A stretch of 64,000 bases of DNA from Bolinopsis microptera (GCF_026151205.1 NC_087077.1:20791510-20855509); one strand, 5' to 3'; counted from the stretch's first letter, positions 11,773 to 23,336 are shown. Program-made: numbers and translations. The notes: generated by a model from the letters alone, not told the origin.

Positions 11773-11896
11773 TTGACGGATGTTACTCGTCTAAATTTCT
11801 TCGAAGTAGCGCGCGCCGCTTTCTTCTCGAAATATTGGCCCGATGGCAAGTGCTACGAAGTAGCGCGCGCCGGGCCAGACCATTAACAATGGTCAA
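11773..11896 (+). repeat. Short repeat family TTGACGGATG...ATGGTCAA, copy 1
   Basis: A ~120-bp unit running from TTGACGGATGTTACTCGTC to CCATTAACAATGGTCAA, with two GAAGTAGCGCGCGCCG stems inside. Close copies are at 55606-55724 (+) and, partial, at 56270-56339 (-). Confidence 0.8.
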
Positions 11897-11957
11897 CCTA
11901 GTGAGAGCTCTTGAGTTATAGATAAATAAATAAATTCTAACAAAATATAGAACCCCT

Positions 11958-12200
11958 ACATCACTATTATACTCCCTCTTTGAAACATCTGGCAGACTTG
12001 GCAAAGAGACACTCATTCTCACACCTAAACCATCAGACAGCTACATATACAGAGCAGGGACAATATGGAACACATTACGACAAAATCTCATTCTAACTAC
12101 ATTCACCCGTAAGCCCAATCACCTCAAATCATTTATAAAAATAACCATCGCTCACACTCAAAAGAAAGGAGAACCAAATGACTGGAACTTAGCCTTATAA
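11958..12200 (+). pseudogene. LINE reverse-transcriptase ORF, C-terminal fragment
   Basis: An 80-codon open frame without a start ends at TAA 12198-12200. The segment YIYRAGTIWNTL followed by FKSFI-like KSFIKI has the look of the extreme C-terminus of CR1/Jockey-type LINE proteins (WN-LP ... F). The rest of the ORF is missing. It lies just upstream of the Penelope-like element. Confidence 0.5.
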
Positions 12201-12419
12201 ACAGTGTTCGACAAAATTCAAAAACTTTCAAAAGGAGAGAGAGGGTTTAAAAGTTAAGTAGTAGTGCAGTAAAAATAGCAGAATTAGATATAAATTTGGA
12301 GCCAGTTCTTTAAACTGGCTTACTTATACTACTTAAAGGGTGTTCAAGGGTTTTCTATTGAATTTATATTGAATTTTATATAGGGTAATTGTTATATTAT
12401 GTGTATATTGTTTGAATAA

Positions 12420-15083
12420 TTTCTACAAAACTTTCAAACTGAAACACCTAATCAACACACCAACCTTACAACACAAACACCTAATCAACACATCAACCCT
12501 ACCACCCAACTTTCATTTAATGACTCACTCATATCACTATTTGGACAGCATGCATCCACACTGGCCAAAACCACCTCTCACAGCATAGAACACATGGCCA
12601 TTAACTCATGTCACATATCATTCCTGAAAGCCTGCCGTGATCACTCACTCATCCCTAAGGGACTCAGACTCACCAACCCACTATCCACCAAACGCTCAAC
12701 TGAAGTCCTCACTCACGCATCTAACCTCCTCATCACTGAAAGACTCAACCACTATCGCCTCAAATATGCACAACACAAACGCACTTATGAGCACAACCTC
12801 AGACACATAGAATCACTCATAACCCCTCAATATTTTCAGAAACTAGGACACCTCAACACCAAAAAATCCTCATACACCCACAGAAAACAACTCCTTACTC
12901 ACCAAAAGAAGTTCGCGGTACTACTCTCAGAATACGACACCCCGTTCCTCTCACCCTACGACACTCTTAAAACGCTCGACATACCCTCTCCCACATTTCA
13001 TGGTCCCCTCCTCAAGACCTCACCTACCCCCAAGAAAGACACCACAGCCAAAACAGTGATCAACCTCTCTGGACAGACCCTCTCCACAGCTGAAACTGAC
13101 GTCCTCTCCCTTGGACTGAAGTTCGTCCCGACACCCACCTCAGATCCTACCCCCGACCTGGCTCCCCTCATACAGAATATCACTAAACAACTAGGAGAAG
13201 GCATGGAAGCCTCAGCCACATATCAGGTCACCTCTGTATTATCTAAATTTGACAATAAACGTGACATGACCACCGACAATTTGACTCCACAACAACGTAC
13301 CGCTCTTAAATCTTTAAAATCTAAGAAATCTGAATTGAAATTTCTTCCTGCTGATAAGGGCAACGCCACTGTTGTACTGACTCACGATCAATACATAACC
13401 AAAGTTACCGACCACTTATCCTCAGGTAGTTACACCCTCTTAACGAAAGACCCCACTCAATCCGTTACCACTAAACTACAGAAAGTCCTCAAGAAACTAC
13501 ACACCGACAAGAAGATCACGACCGACCTATACCACAAGATGCGCAACCTACATCCTAGATGGCCTCAACTTTACGGACAACCTAAGATACACAAACCCGG
13601 CGCACCTATCCGTCCCGTAGTCAGCTTCTACAACACCCCCCTCCAAGCCCTCCACAAAGTCCTCGCATCTTTCCTCAAACCCCTAGCCCAGAACCCCTTA
13701 CGCCTCAAAGACTCTTCCGACTTCAAACATCGCTTCGACTCCTCTCTCAATCCCTCCTTCCACTACCACGCCTCCTTAGACGTCCAATCCTTGTACACCT
13801 CCTGTGACATGCGCCTAGCCCTCAAAACTGTCATCTCCTCCTTTGAACAGAACCCCTCTCGTCTTCCCTCCAATGTCACCACCACCACCATAGGCTCCCT
13901 TATCAACTTTTGCCTTGACAACTCATACCTTGAATTCAACGGCTCCTTCTACTCCCAAGACGAAGGTGGTACAATGGGATCCCCCCTCATTGTTGAACTA
14001 GCTGAAATCCGCCTTGCTGAAATCGAGACCTTAGCTTTATCCTCATGTCCTGACCCTCCGAACACTTACTCCCATTTCGTTGACGACGGCCTTGGATCTT
14101 TCAGAGACAGAAACCACGCAGAATCCTTCCTTACATTCCTTAACTCCCTTACTGAAGACCTCAACTTTACCCAAGAACATCCCTCTACAGACGGAACTAT
14201 ACCCTTCCTTGACGTTCTCATCCACCCTGACAAATCCACATCAGTCTACAGAAAACCCACCCACACCAACCTCTACACCAAGTACTCCTCCTGCACCACC
14301 AACTCATCTAAGAACGCAGTCATCCGATCACTGACCAGAAGAGCCCACAACATCTGCTCACCCCAACACCTTGACGACGAACTCCAGACAGTACGACACG
14401 TTTGCCTCCAGAACGGCTTCCCTCCTCACCGCATCACCACCATCATGGACGAAGTACAACGGAAATTCACCAACCCCTCCCGCCACCAATCCCTAGCCTC
14501 ATTCAACCGACAGACCCGTGATCATGCCCTTAGTGTTTCTCTTCCTTTCCATCCCTCCCTATCCAAACCCATCTCCAAGATACTCGGACAACACGACATC
14601 AAAGTCACCCACTCCTCTGCTACCTCCCTCCGCAACCTCCTCACCAAAACGAAGACCACACCCCCTACTCACCTCACTCCCAACACCATCTACGAAATTT
14701 CCTGCTCACAGTGCCCCTCCAAATACACCGGACAGACCTACAGACCCTTGGTCCACCGCATGAAAGAACACGAACGATGTTACAGACTCAACAACGCCAT
14801 CGACGAATCCACAGACAGAATCAAATCAGCCCCTGCACATCATGCCCTGACCACCGGCCACACCATCTCCTGGAACAACATCGAAGTCCTCAAATCCCTC
14901 ACCTCACGCTCCCAACTTGACCTCACAGAACACGCAGCTATACAAATACGACAACCAGCTATGAACAGAACAGACCGCGCACCCAAATGTAGTTCTCTCT
15001 GGGACCCCATTCTTCCTAAAATTGCCAAATCCTTAAAGTCCAGACCATCTGGCATTTCCTTCTCAACCTCAACAGAAGACTAA
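12420..15083 (+). CDS. Penelope-like retroelement ORF (RT plus GIY-YIG endonuclease)
   Basis: First ATG at 12594 gives 829 codons. The frame stays open upstream to a TAA at 12417-12419, adding 58 codons with no ATG, including GQHASTLAKTT, which looks like family sequence, so the real start may be upstream or spliced. Reverse transcriptase covers about residues 230-560: LPADKGNATVVL, YGQPKIHKPG, motif A ASLDVQSLYTS (D396), GGTMGSP, and catalytic HFVDDG (D497, D498). A C-terminal GIY-YIG nuclease follows at about residues 697-810, with IYEISC (Y700), a CSQC cysteine pair, YTGQT (Y711), R717, R722 and an EH pair. Such elements prime cDNA at nicks made by the GIY-YIG domain. No stop or frameshift interrupts the ORF, so it could be recent. 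No long-terminal-repeat copies were located. Confidence 0.9.
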   Translation, partial: FLQNFQTETPNQHTNLTTQTPNQHINPTTQLSFNDSLISLFGQHASTLAKTTSHSIEHMAINSCHISFLKACRDHSLIPKGLRLTNPLSTKRSTEVLTHASNLLITERLNHYRLKYAQHKRTYEHNLRHIESLITPQYFQKLGHLNTKKSSYTHRKQLLTHQKKFAVLLSEYDTPFLSPYDTLKTLDIPSPTFHGPLLKTSPTPKKDTTAKTVINLSGQTLSTAETDVLSLGLKFVPTPTSDPTPDLAPLIQNITKQLGEGMEASATYQVTSVLSKFDNKRDMTTDNLTPQQRTALKSLKSKKSELKFLPADKGNATVVLTHDQYITKVTDHLSSGSYTLLTKDPTQSVTTKLQKVLKKLHTDKKITTDLYHKMRNLHPRWPQLYGQPKIHKPGAPIRPVVSFYNTPLQALHKVLASFLKPLAQNPLRLKDSSDFKHRFDSSLNPSFHYHASLDVQSLYTSCDMRLALKTVISSFEQNPSRLPSNVTTTTIGSLINFCLDNSYLEFNGSFYSQDEGGTMGSPLIVELAEIRLAEIETLALSSCPDPPNTYSHFVDDGLGSFRDRNHAESFLTFLNSLTEDLNFTQEHPSTDGTIPFLDVLIHPDKSTSVYRKPTHTNLYTKYSSCTTNSSKNAVIRSLTRRAHNICSPQHLDDELQTVRHVCLQNGFPPHRITTIMDEVQRKFTNPSRHQSLASFNRQTRDHALSVSLPFHPSLSKPISKILGQHDIKVTHSSATSLRNLLTKTKTTPPTHLTPNTIYEISCSQCPSKYTGQTYRPLVHRMKEHERCYRLNNAIDESTDRIKSAPAHHALTTGHTISWNNIEVLKSLTSRSQLDLTEHAAIQIRQPAMNRTDRAPKCSSLWDPILPKIAKSLKSRPSGISFSTSTED

Positions 15084-15296
15084 AATTTTTATTGACATTG
15101 TACTGTAATTTTCACTTTCCCACCCACACTTCCCCCACCCTCCATCCCTGACACCACTCACTCACATATAAGCATTGTCCACCACATCACATTCAGCTGA
15201 CGACGATTAACACATGTTTATTGAAAGCTTCTACAAGTTAAATCATCGTATCTCTTATATGTTTTTAACCCAACTCCACTCAGTTTCAAACTGACC

Positions 15297-17927
15297 TTGC
15301 CTCACATTGAAGACGAAAATGATTCAGTTGCACAAAGGTTTAATTCACTACTTAAGTCTTGTGGGTGGGTGCAACAAATTTCAGCTGCAACACACAGAGA
15401 TGGGGGCATATTAGATCTTGTAATTACCAGGGATGGTTCTTTTACTCACGATTGCATTGAAATTCTAGATCCTGTCATTACTGATTCTGGTACATCGTCT
15501 GACCACTACTTTGTTGCTTTCAATTGCAATGTATCTCCAGCACCCATAGGCACTCTAGAACCAATTACTTACAGAAACATTGCTTGCATAGACCTAGATG
15601 CTTTTGTTGAGGACATTCTTAAGTCAAAACTATGTGACACTGATTGCTTCAATGACCTCGATAGTGCAGTTGATATCTATGAGTCTGAGTTGAGCAGTAT
15701 TTTGGACAAGCATGCTAAAGAAAAAACTTTCATCCCAAGAAAAGATCATAACGCTGAATGGTGGTCTACACACTGTCAACAAGCAAAAGCAATGAGAAGA
15801 AAGATTGAGAGACTGTATCAAAAGAATCATGATTGCCCAGATTATAAACGACTGTACAGGAAAGCATCAGAGAGAGCATCCTCAGTCATTGTATCCACAA
15901 GAGATCACTTCTACAAAACAAGGTTACAAGATAGTGCAGGTGATGCTAAAAAGACTTATTCCATCGTTAATAAGTTGCTCAATAAAGAAAAAGTTAGTAC
16001 TACTACACCTTCTTGCTCTTCAAATCTTGAGAGTGCTAACAACTTTGCACAGTTCTTTAAATCAAAGGTCGACAACATATACAACAACATTTATTTAGAA
16101 CAACAATCGCAAGATTCTCCTAACTCAGATGAATTTGTTCCTTTTTCTAATAGCCCAAAGATAGTACAATTCCGTCATGTGTCTGATGAAGAACTAGTAA
16201 GCATCATAAAGAATATGTCTAACAAATTCTGTGATCTTGACCCCATACCTACAAAGATTCTCATCAAGTGTCTCCCAGAACTCCTTCCTCTGATCTCATT
16301 TATAGTCAATGAATCATTAGTTAAAGGTGAGTTTCCTATAAAACTGAAGGAGGCTCTCATTCGTCCAAGTTTGAAGAAACGTGGCCTTGACGGTGAATCT
16401 CTATCTAACTATAGGCCTATTAGCAATCTCTCATTCTTGTCAAAAATCATTAAGAAATGTGTATCTATACAGCTCACCAGTTATCTTGAGGATAACAACT
16501 TGCTTTCTAAAGTTCAGTCCGGCTATAGGAAGTTTCATAGCTGTGAAACTGCAACAACCAGAATCCATAACGACATCTTGATAACTATTGACAAGAAAAC
16601 TAAAGTTGTTCTTTTACTTCTAGATTTGAGTGCTGCCTTTGATACTGTCAATCACCCAAGATTAATCAAGAAGCTAAGATCTGCTTATGGCATTACAGGC
16701 ATTGCTCTTACATGGATCAGGTCCTACTTGGCTAACCGTTCATTTTGTGTCAAAGTCGAGGATTCGTCTTCCTCAGCAACTGTTCTTGAGATAGGTGTGC
16801 CACAAGGTTCAATCCTTGGCCCCCTGCTATTCATATTGTACACCAAAGATCTTGAGAACATTGCAAGTATGCATGGGTGCTGTATTCATTTGTATGCTGA
16901 TGACACCCAGCTGTATTTCACTCTTGATTCTGATGACCCATCACAGCTAGAGCACAATATGGAACACTGTATGTCTGATATCAAGAAATGGATGACAAAC
17001 AATTTCCTTCAACTGAATTCTTCTAAGACTGAAGTCATCGTTATATCCTCTAAATTTGACTCAACAAATATTCCAGCCTCTCTACAGATTGTTAAGGATC
17101 AAGAGCCACATGTTGTTAGTGGAACTGTGAAGAGTCTTGGGCTGTATTTGGACAGTTATCTTTCAATGAGTGATCAGATTACGTCAGTGGTTCAAGCATG
17201 TAATATTCAGATCAGAAATTTGTGGTTTATTGCATCAAAACTGTCTTTTAACCTTAAGATTCAGCTTGTTCATGCTCTAGTACTCTCTAGAATTGATTAT
17301 TGCAATAGCATATATTTTGGACTGAGCTTTTATGATTTAAGTCGTTTACAGAAGGTGCAAAATTCTGCTGTAAGATTTATTTTCGGGAGAGGAAGAAAGG
17401 CACACACTACTCCACTACTTAAGAAAGTTCATTTTCTACCAGTTAGATTTAGAATAGATTTTAAGATTGCCCTACTTGCCTACAAGTGTTTAAATAATAT
17501 AGCTCCTCCTTACTTAAAAGAGTTGATATCTCCTAGGCAGCAAAGTTTTAAAAATGTACGTCTTGATAATGATTATTTTTACCTTAGTTTTCCGCCCTCT
17601 CCTAACTATGTAAACACAGAGAAAGCTTTTAGTCACTGTGCAGTTAAAGTATTTAATTCCTTGCCATACGACATAAGATCAGCTGAGTCAGTTACATCTT
17701 TCAAGACCAAACTTAAAACATACTTCTTTTCTCTAGCATTTGATTGATTTTGCATTTACATAGGTAAAATGAACTTGTCATGTCTAATTATCAATTAAAC
17801 TAAGCTCAGTTAATGTAAGAGCCGCTTTAGAAAGCACTGGAGTTTATCTCCAGGATTAAATTATATCGAGTTATATGATTTAGCTATAAGGCGGTTTATA
17901 AATGTTGTAATTATTATTATTACTTAA
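15297..17927 (+). CDS. CR1/L2-type LINE ORF2, 5'-truncated, intact RT
   Basis: An open frame of about 816 codons ends at 17747, but its first codon is TTG and the true N-terminus is missing. The frame begins just after where the GDFN motif of the endonuclease would be, then has GGILDLVITR and the SDH motif (residues 68-70). Reverse transcriptase follows: NYRPISNLSFLSKI, LLDLSAAFDTVNH (D443), GVPQGSILGPLLF, YADDTQLY (Y533 to D536), then a thumb and C-terminus ending in SFKTKLKTYFF. No RNase H is seen. The 3' end at 17748-17927 carries GCGGTTTATAAATG and a short TTA microsatellite, the usual tail of this LINE group. It starts directly after the Penelope-like element, with about 200 bp between the two ORFs. 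Confidence 0.88.
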
Positions 17928-19222
17928 GCTTACAAAAGCTGAAATATCTTAGCAAAATATAACTTGCAGCAGCCCCATACCTTGTCATGAACATAATATC
18001 GAAACTATGTGATCTCATCTTTCTCTGGGTGCAAAATGAATATAATATATAGGTTTATTAGTTTTATAGAAATTTAAAAGTTCTATAGAAATTTATATAT
18101 GGATTATAAACTTTTTTTTTTGTGTGTTTTGTGTTATGCATCTCTATACACCTATTTTAGAAGAGATTTTTATAGAATTTCAGAAGTGCAGTAGGGTCAG
18201 TTTCAGACAAATTAAGCATAAATGACATCAAATTGCCATGTCTGAAATGGTTTGTAAATCAATGAAACAAGAAATTCAATGAAACAAGAAATTTAATTTT
18301 AGCACATTTTTACAGAATAAAAAGATGTAAAACAATTCATAAAATATAATGCCCATTTGGTGTATGACTTTTTGTCCTGACTGCTAGTTTGGTTTATGAA
18401 GGACAGGTACCTAACGGGGCAAGGAATGCGCGTGCCTGGAAGCTTTTGCACACACCGAAACGCTAGTTCAGTTAAGTTTTTAGAGACAAGGCTCAGATTA
18501 GGACTAGAAGAAAAATTGTTAGCAGACATTAGAGGTTCTGTTTATAATTGTTACTATAGGTTGCAGTCTTGTTGTGACAAAAAGTCTACACTAAAACATG
18601 ATTTAGTTTATATTTAGGATATAAAATGCAGCTTCAAGGTGGATATTGGAGAGCTGGTGAAAGATTATGGCCTTTGTATCAATTGTTATAATAAGCTATA
18701 AATATCTTAAACTAACATACAGTGCTAATTAAAAATTTCTTTAACCTTCATTCTCAAATTAGATTTTTAAAATTCAAAAATTAATATACAATGATTTTAG
18801 CCCCAAGCGTTTTGGTCCCTCATTCCTGCCACTCAGCATTGCCTACTGTAAAGTAGAAATTTTTCTAAGACTATATAGAGAAACTGACCTTGTCTCACTA
18901 AATTCAACCACTTGCAATAATAAAAATACTAACAACCAAATAAAGTTTTAAAAATAATTATATACAATCACCAAAGAATATTTCCTCAAGTTTACTTCTA
19001 GTTAACTAATTCGTGGTTTAAGCTCTTATTTTATTTATATGATTAAAGGAATGTAAAATAAAACTTATTGTTTCATTGAAAACTTTTTGTTATATTGGTA
19101 TAAAATCACCAAAATTATGGGGGGTATTATTATATAACTTTATTCAAATCAAAAATAGAACATAAATGAACATCTTAAAGATCTGATAAGTAGCCAGAAA
19201 AAAAGAAAAACTGATACACAAG
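17928..19222. other. No gene recognised
   Basis: AT-rich, with short poly-A and poly-T runs. The reading frames near 18300-18620 lack any familiar motif. An AATAAA on the minus strand near 19140 probably serves the LINE fragment at 19223-19639. Confidence 0.45.
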
Positions 19223-19639
19223 CTATAACAACTTATTCCATCCCGCTCTATCAGAGGCTAAAAGTCTTAAATTGTACAAATCGTCTGTATTTACAAATGG
19301 AATGTTCCTGCTACCTAAATCAAATGTAATAGTCTTAAGCAAGTTCGACTGGTGTCTACCTACTCTACCCTTTTTAGTACTCTGACTCTCTACTGCAAAG
19401 TGTAATGCAAGCTGTGCAGGTGAGTTGTTATTACTGCGAAGGACATGTCCGAGCATCCTCCATCGTGCACATGCAACACGCTCACTGAGTGGAACCACTT
19501 CACATCTCTTGTAAAGGGTGTCGTTTTTGATTATATTAGGGTAAGTCATTCTGATGATTTGCCTCAGATGCTTTCTGTGGCAAATATCCAGTTTACTCAG
19601 TAGCTGCTTTGAAGCTGCCCAGCAGCTACAATTATACAT
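19223..19639 (-). pseudogene. LINE ORF2 C-terminal fragment
   Basis: A 138-codon open frame on the minus strand has the signature of the region after the RT in several non-LTR retrotransposons: LDICHRKHLRQIIRMTYP, then ARWRMLGHVLRS, then GRVGRHQSNLLKTI. These correspond to the H-R-L-R-I, W-LGHVLR and G-RGRP blocks of that C-terminal domain. RT and endonuclease are absent. It is unlike the two CR1/L2-type LINEs in the window, so it belongs to a different clade. Confidence 0.75.
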
Positions 19640-19649
19640 TAAGATGGGG

Positions 19650-19742
19650 GGGGTAGGAAGCTCAATCTCAATTCTGAAACATGCTTTTTCCGAAATTGAG
19701 ATTGAAAAAATTGAAAAAATTGAAAAAATTGAAAAAATTAAA
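19650..19742. repeat. Short palindromic repeat GGTAGGAAGCTCAATC, copy 1
   Basis: Contains CAATCTCAATT...AAATTGAGATTG as an imperfect palindrome, followed by four GAAAAAATT units. An inverted relative is at 32380-32452, on the other side of the satellite region. Confidence 0.7.
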
Positions 19743-20084
19743 AATCTTTTAAAATCATTTTTCCGTTTAACTCAGTTCACTGATCAGTCCATAATGTTCC
19801 GATTACTGTTAAAATTACGTATACAGGGGTACAATAATCTGTATGTATCGCTGTTACTAGGACATTATAGATGATAAAATTGACTCTGGTAGCAACCATG
19901 ATCAAAAAACTTAATAAAATTCAGTACTTAGACACTGTAAGACCAGATGGATCTGGTAGATGCAATGCAAAAAAACCAAAAAAGGTTTTTGTGTCCGTTT
20001 TCGTCCGTTTGGTACCCTATATTTTCAAAACAGACACAAATTAGAACGGACAAAAACGGACAAAAATTGTCACGGAAATAACAT

Positions 20085-20454
20085 TTAAATGCTTTCTCCT
20101 CCTCCTTCTTACCCTCCTCAGTCCTTCTACTCATCCTCCCCCTCATCCTCCTCTTTCTCAGTCCCCTCCTCCTCCTCCTTAGTCCTCCTTCTCCTCCCCT
20201 CCTTATCCTCCTCAGTCTTCCTACTCATACTCCACTTTCTCAGTCCGCCTCCTCCTCCTTCTCCTTGGTCCTCTTGCCCTCCAAGTCCTTCTCATCCTCC
20301 TCTTCCTCCTTCTCTTCCTCCTCATCCTCCTCCTCCTTCTCTTGATTCCTCTTGAGTCCTTCTCACCATACTCAGTCTTCCTACTTATCATCCTCCTCTT
20401 TCTCATTCCGCCTCCTCCTCCTCCTCCTCCTCCTCCTCCTCCTCCTCCTCCTCC

Positions 20455-20504
<50 letters not shown>

Positions 20505-20990
20505 TTCCTCCTCCTCCTCCTCCTCCTCCTCCTCTTCCTCTTCCTCCTCCTCTTCCTCCTCCTCATCCTCCTCCTCCTCCTCCTCCTCATTTCTCCTCCT
20601 CCTTATCGTCCTTCTCAGTCCTCCTACTCATCCTCCTCCTCATCCTCCTCTTTATCATCCCTCCTCCTCCTCAGTCCTCCTCAACCTCTTCCCTCTCCTC
20701 CTACTCCTCCTCCTCCTCCTCCTTCTCCTCCTCCTACTCCTCCTCCTCCTCCTCCTCAGTTCTTCTCCTCCTTATCATCCTTCTCAGTCCTCCTACTCAT
20801 CCTCCTCCTCATCCTCATCTTAATCAGTCCTCCTCCTTACGGACATATTATTTAAATGCTTCCTCCTCCTCCTTCTCCCCTCCTCCCCTCCTCCTTCTCC
20901 TCCTTCCCCTCCTCCTCCTCCTCTTTAGTCCTCCTCAGTCCTCCTCCTCCTCAGTCCTCCTCATCCTCAGTCCTCCTCATCCTCCAGTTC
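20085..20990 (+). repeat. Pyrimidine satellite, block 1
   Basis: Nearly pure C/T on the plus strand: (CCT)n, broken by CAGTCCT words. The head just upstream (19985-20096) has GTCCGTTTGGTACCCTATAT, then ACGGACAAAAACGGACAAAA and AACATTTAAATGC. The same head recurs at 28725-28835. Long Ser/Pro/Leu/Val reading frames in several frames are a by-product of the repeat, not genes. Confidence 0.95.
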
Positions 20991-21671
20991 AGTATTACAC
21001 TAATTGCATATGTTGCTCTTTTCTTACTCTCTTATCTTAGTGCTTATCTCTGTTGATTGTAACGTGCAGCTACAGTGGTTTGTGTATCACCGTGTTACAC
21101 GACCATGACCATCCAGCCGAGCAAGTATGGTGAAAAGGAGATCAACATGTTTAGGGGTGACTCAGTTGAACTTCTCAGCAAGGCTATGTACGAGATGGAG
21201 ATCACAGCAATTGGGCAACTATCCCCTTCGACCGTGAAGAAGATGAACAAGGACACTGCGTGTAACTTGTTGCACGAGGCATTAAGATATTTGGAGGAGT
21301 TCACTGGTGTCGTATCCACGGACTACAAGATGGCCTCAAACTCAGTTAAACATCAGATCCCCTATTAAGATTCTAAAAAAAGTGCGATGAGATTGGATTT
21401 TGACACTAAAAGTGCGATTTTCACGAAATGTACTCCCCACCCCCCCCCCCAACCCCCAAGATTTCTTGCCCCACAAATTATTTTCTATTTAAAAAGATTT
21501 CGCGAGTCCCTTTGTAAGCGAAATTGTAAGTATGTCGCTTTAGGTCGCTCGATGTTTATTTCTCAGAATTGTAAGTATGTCACTGTTATTGGATCCATAA
21601 ATAACGAAAAATTTACGTGCGTATTTTTATGAATTATATTATGTTACATATTGTAAGTATTGTAAGCCCCT

Positions 21672-21735
21672 CGTAGCACGATGGTTTAGGGCGCGACTGT
21701 CAAGCAAGTTCGAGTCTCGTCAGCGGTCATTCTTT
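21672..21735 (+). repeat. tRNA-like sequence, degenerate
   Basis: TAGCACGATGG fits box A and AGTTCGAGTCTC fits box B about 30 nt later. The acceptor stem does not pair and the D stem is poor, so this is a tRNA-derived remnant and not a gene. Confidence 0.35.
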
Positions 21736-22126
21736 TGGCAATTATTAATTATTTTACTAAAATTATCATCAGAGCACCTTGTAATATACGTTATCCGATA
21801 GATTATACTGTTCGTACTTCATCTAGAGAAGACTGGCATTTAAGGATTTGTCCGGGGAAGGCCTTGTTCACACTGGAACATGTCAAATTATTGTAAACGG
21901 AGTTATCTGGTAATTTTTGTTTTGTTTATGGCTAGAATTTAGAATGGAATCAATGTGATGAGGATCCAGAGTTAATTATCTGCTAGGATTAATAAGTCAG
22001 TTCTCCAGTTGAAGAGACCCTTTCTCAAACTTTTAATGAAGAAATATTCACTATGCCTATGGCACTTCGAGATGGCCAGGCCTACTCTCATGCTGTCTAT
22101 ATGTGATGATTAACTCTGAAAAACTA

Positions 22127-22198
22127 GGGACAACTGGGGAATGATCCCAGAACCTCGAGATTTCGCGTCTCTTGCTCTACCAATTGAGCTACTGACCC
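22127..22198 (-). tRNA. tRNA-like sequence in composite, left copy (probably not a working tRNA)
   Basis: The 72-nt cloverleaf has acceptor GGGTCAG/TTGTCCC (6 of 7 pairs), D stem GCTC/GAGC, box A TAGCTCAATTGG, anticodon loop CGCGAAA and T stem CTGGG/CCCAG. The T loop reads ATCATTC and position 33 is G, not U, so it is likely a tRNA-derived repeat. The acceptor pairs better here than in the right copy. Confidence 0.4.
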
Positions 22199-22281
22199 TG
22201 ATTCTCAGAGCGAAATCACCACTCATATACAGCACAATTTCATGCTTTGTGTGGAATATCATTTATCAGTTATTTAGAATA

Positions 22282-23082
22282 CCTTACTCGGGATTATTAT
22301 GACCGGGATAAAGTGGTGGGTTTAGGGTAATTTCGCCATATTTTTCCCGAACCACATTTTCACCGGTCGTTAATAAACCCGCCTACTCAGCTTTTAGGGT
22401 TCCCAAGGGGTATGGGTGCTCATATATTAATCGTTGTCTTATATTCACTAAAGAAGACTATTGGGACACTTGTTGTAGGTTTTTCGACTTCATTTGGCTA
22501 AAATTGCAAAAAATTCACCTTTTTGCCCAATTCTTGTCATATATCCTTATTGTCAAATTTGATTTAAATAGGCCAATTTTTAATTTCTTAGGTATTGACT
22601 ATCTCTACATAATGAAATAGGACTCAAAGTAAAAGTAACAGTTAAATTAAAACTTGAATTAATTAAAACTGATGAAAGGGATGATCCAGATGAAGATAAC
22701 GAAGATGATTACAACTTATTGGAAGACTAAACAGCTCTCCCTTTATCTTAATATCGATCTGGTTGTTACGCTTCAAATGTTAAACATTATTTTCCATCTA
22801 GTTTGATTAACCACGAGTCATTATTTCTGTCTACTTTCAACAATTATTGATAATTCGACTTGTTTCACAAGTTTTAGCAATGCGAAAATTTCTAAACTTG
22901 CTTATCTCTAATAAGGAAATTTACATCTGAGACAAAATTTTTGAATCTAAAATTGAAAGGTTGGACACCGGTAAAATGGCGACCGGGAAAATGTGGTGGG
23001 TTTTGAGCAATTTCGCCATATTTTTCCCGAACCATATTTTAACCGGTCGTTAATAAACCCGTCGTAATAATCCCGAGTAAGG
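22282..23082. mobile_element. 801-bp TA-flanked MITE, copy 1
   Basis: Terminal inverted repeats begin CCTTACTCGGGATTATTA at both ends and stay similar for about 120 bp (CGGGAAAAATATGGCG, CCGGTCGTTAATAAACCCG). TA lies at 22280-22281 and 23083-23084. The undamaged duplicate near 23525-23540 reads straight through the same point with a single TA, giving an exact empty site. No transposase is present. TA duplication fits Tc1/mariner-type mobilisation. Confidence 0.9.
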
Positions 23083-23264
23083 TATATATTCGCATTTATC
23101 CACACTATATTTACATTACACGTAGAACGTGATATCGTTATCAGTGCAGTGTGTACAACACCAACTACACCGATTAATTGCCAATCTGCGAAACATTTAA
23201 TAAAAATTTAAAAAAATAGAAATTGTGCTGTATTATATGAGTGGTGATTTCGCTCTGAGAATCA

Positions 23265-23336
23265 GGGTCAGTAGCTCAATTGGTAGAGCAAGAGACGCGA
23301 AATCTCGAGGTTCTGGGATCATTCCCCAGTTTTCCC
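23265..23336 (+). tRNA. tRNA-like sequence in composite, right copy (probably not a working tRNA)
   Basis: Same 72-nt fold as 22127-22198, but the acceptor 3' side is TTTTCCC, losing further pairs. Box A (TAGCTCAATTGG) and the T stem are intact. Functional tRNA is unlikely; RNA polymerase III promotion of the repeat is plausible. Confidence 0.35.

Noticed and set aside
13000-15055. Minus-strand reading frames inside the Penelope-like ORF
   Set aside because: They are antisense shadows of the coding sequence with no independent motif.
15196-15245. Hammerhead-like core CTGACGA...GAAA after the Penelope-like ORF
   Set aside because: Penelope-like elements often carry hammerhead ribozymes, but stem II does not form here (loop of two, mismatched stem) and stems I and III are not evident.
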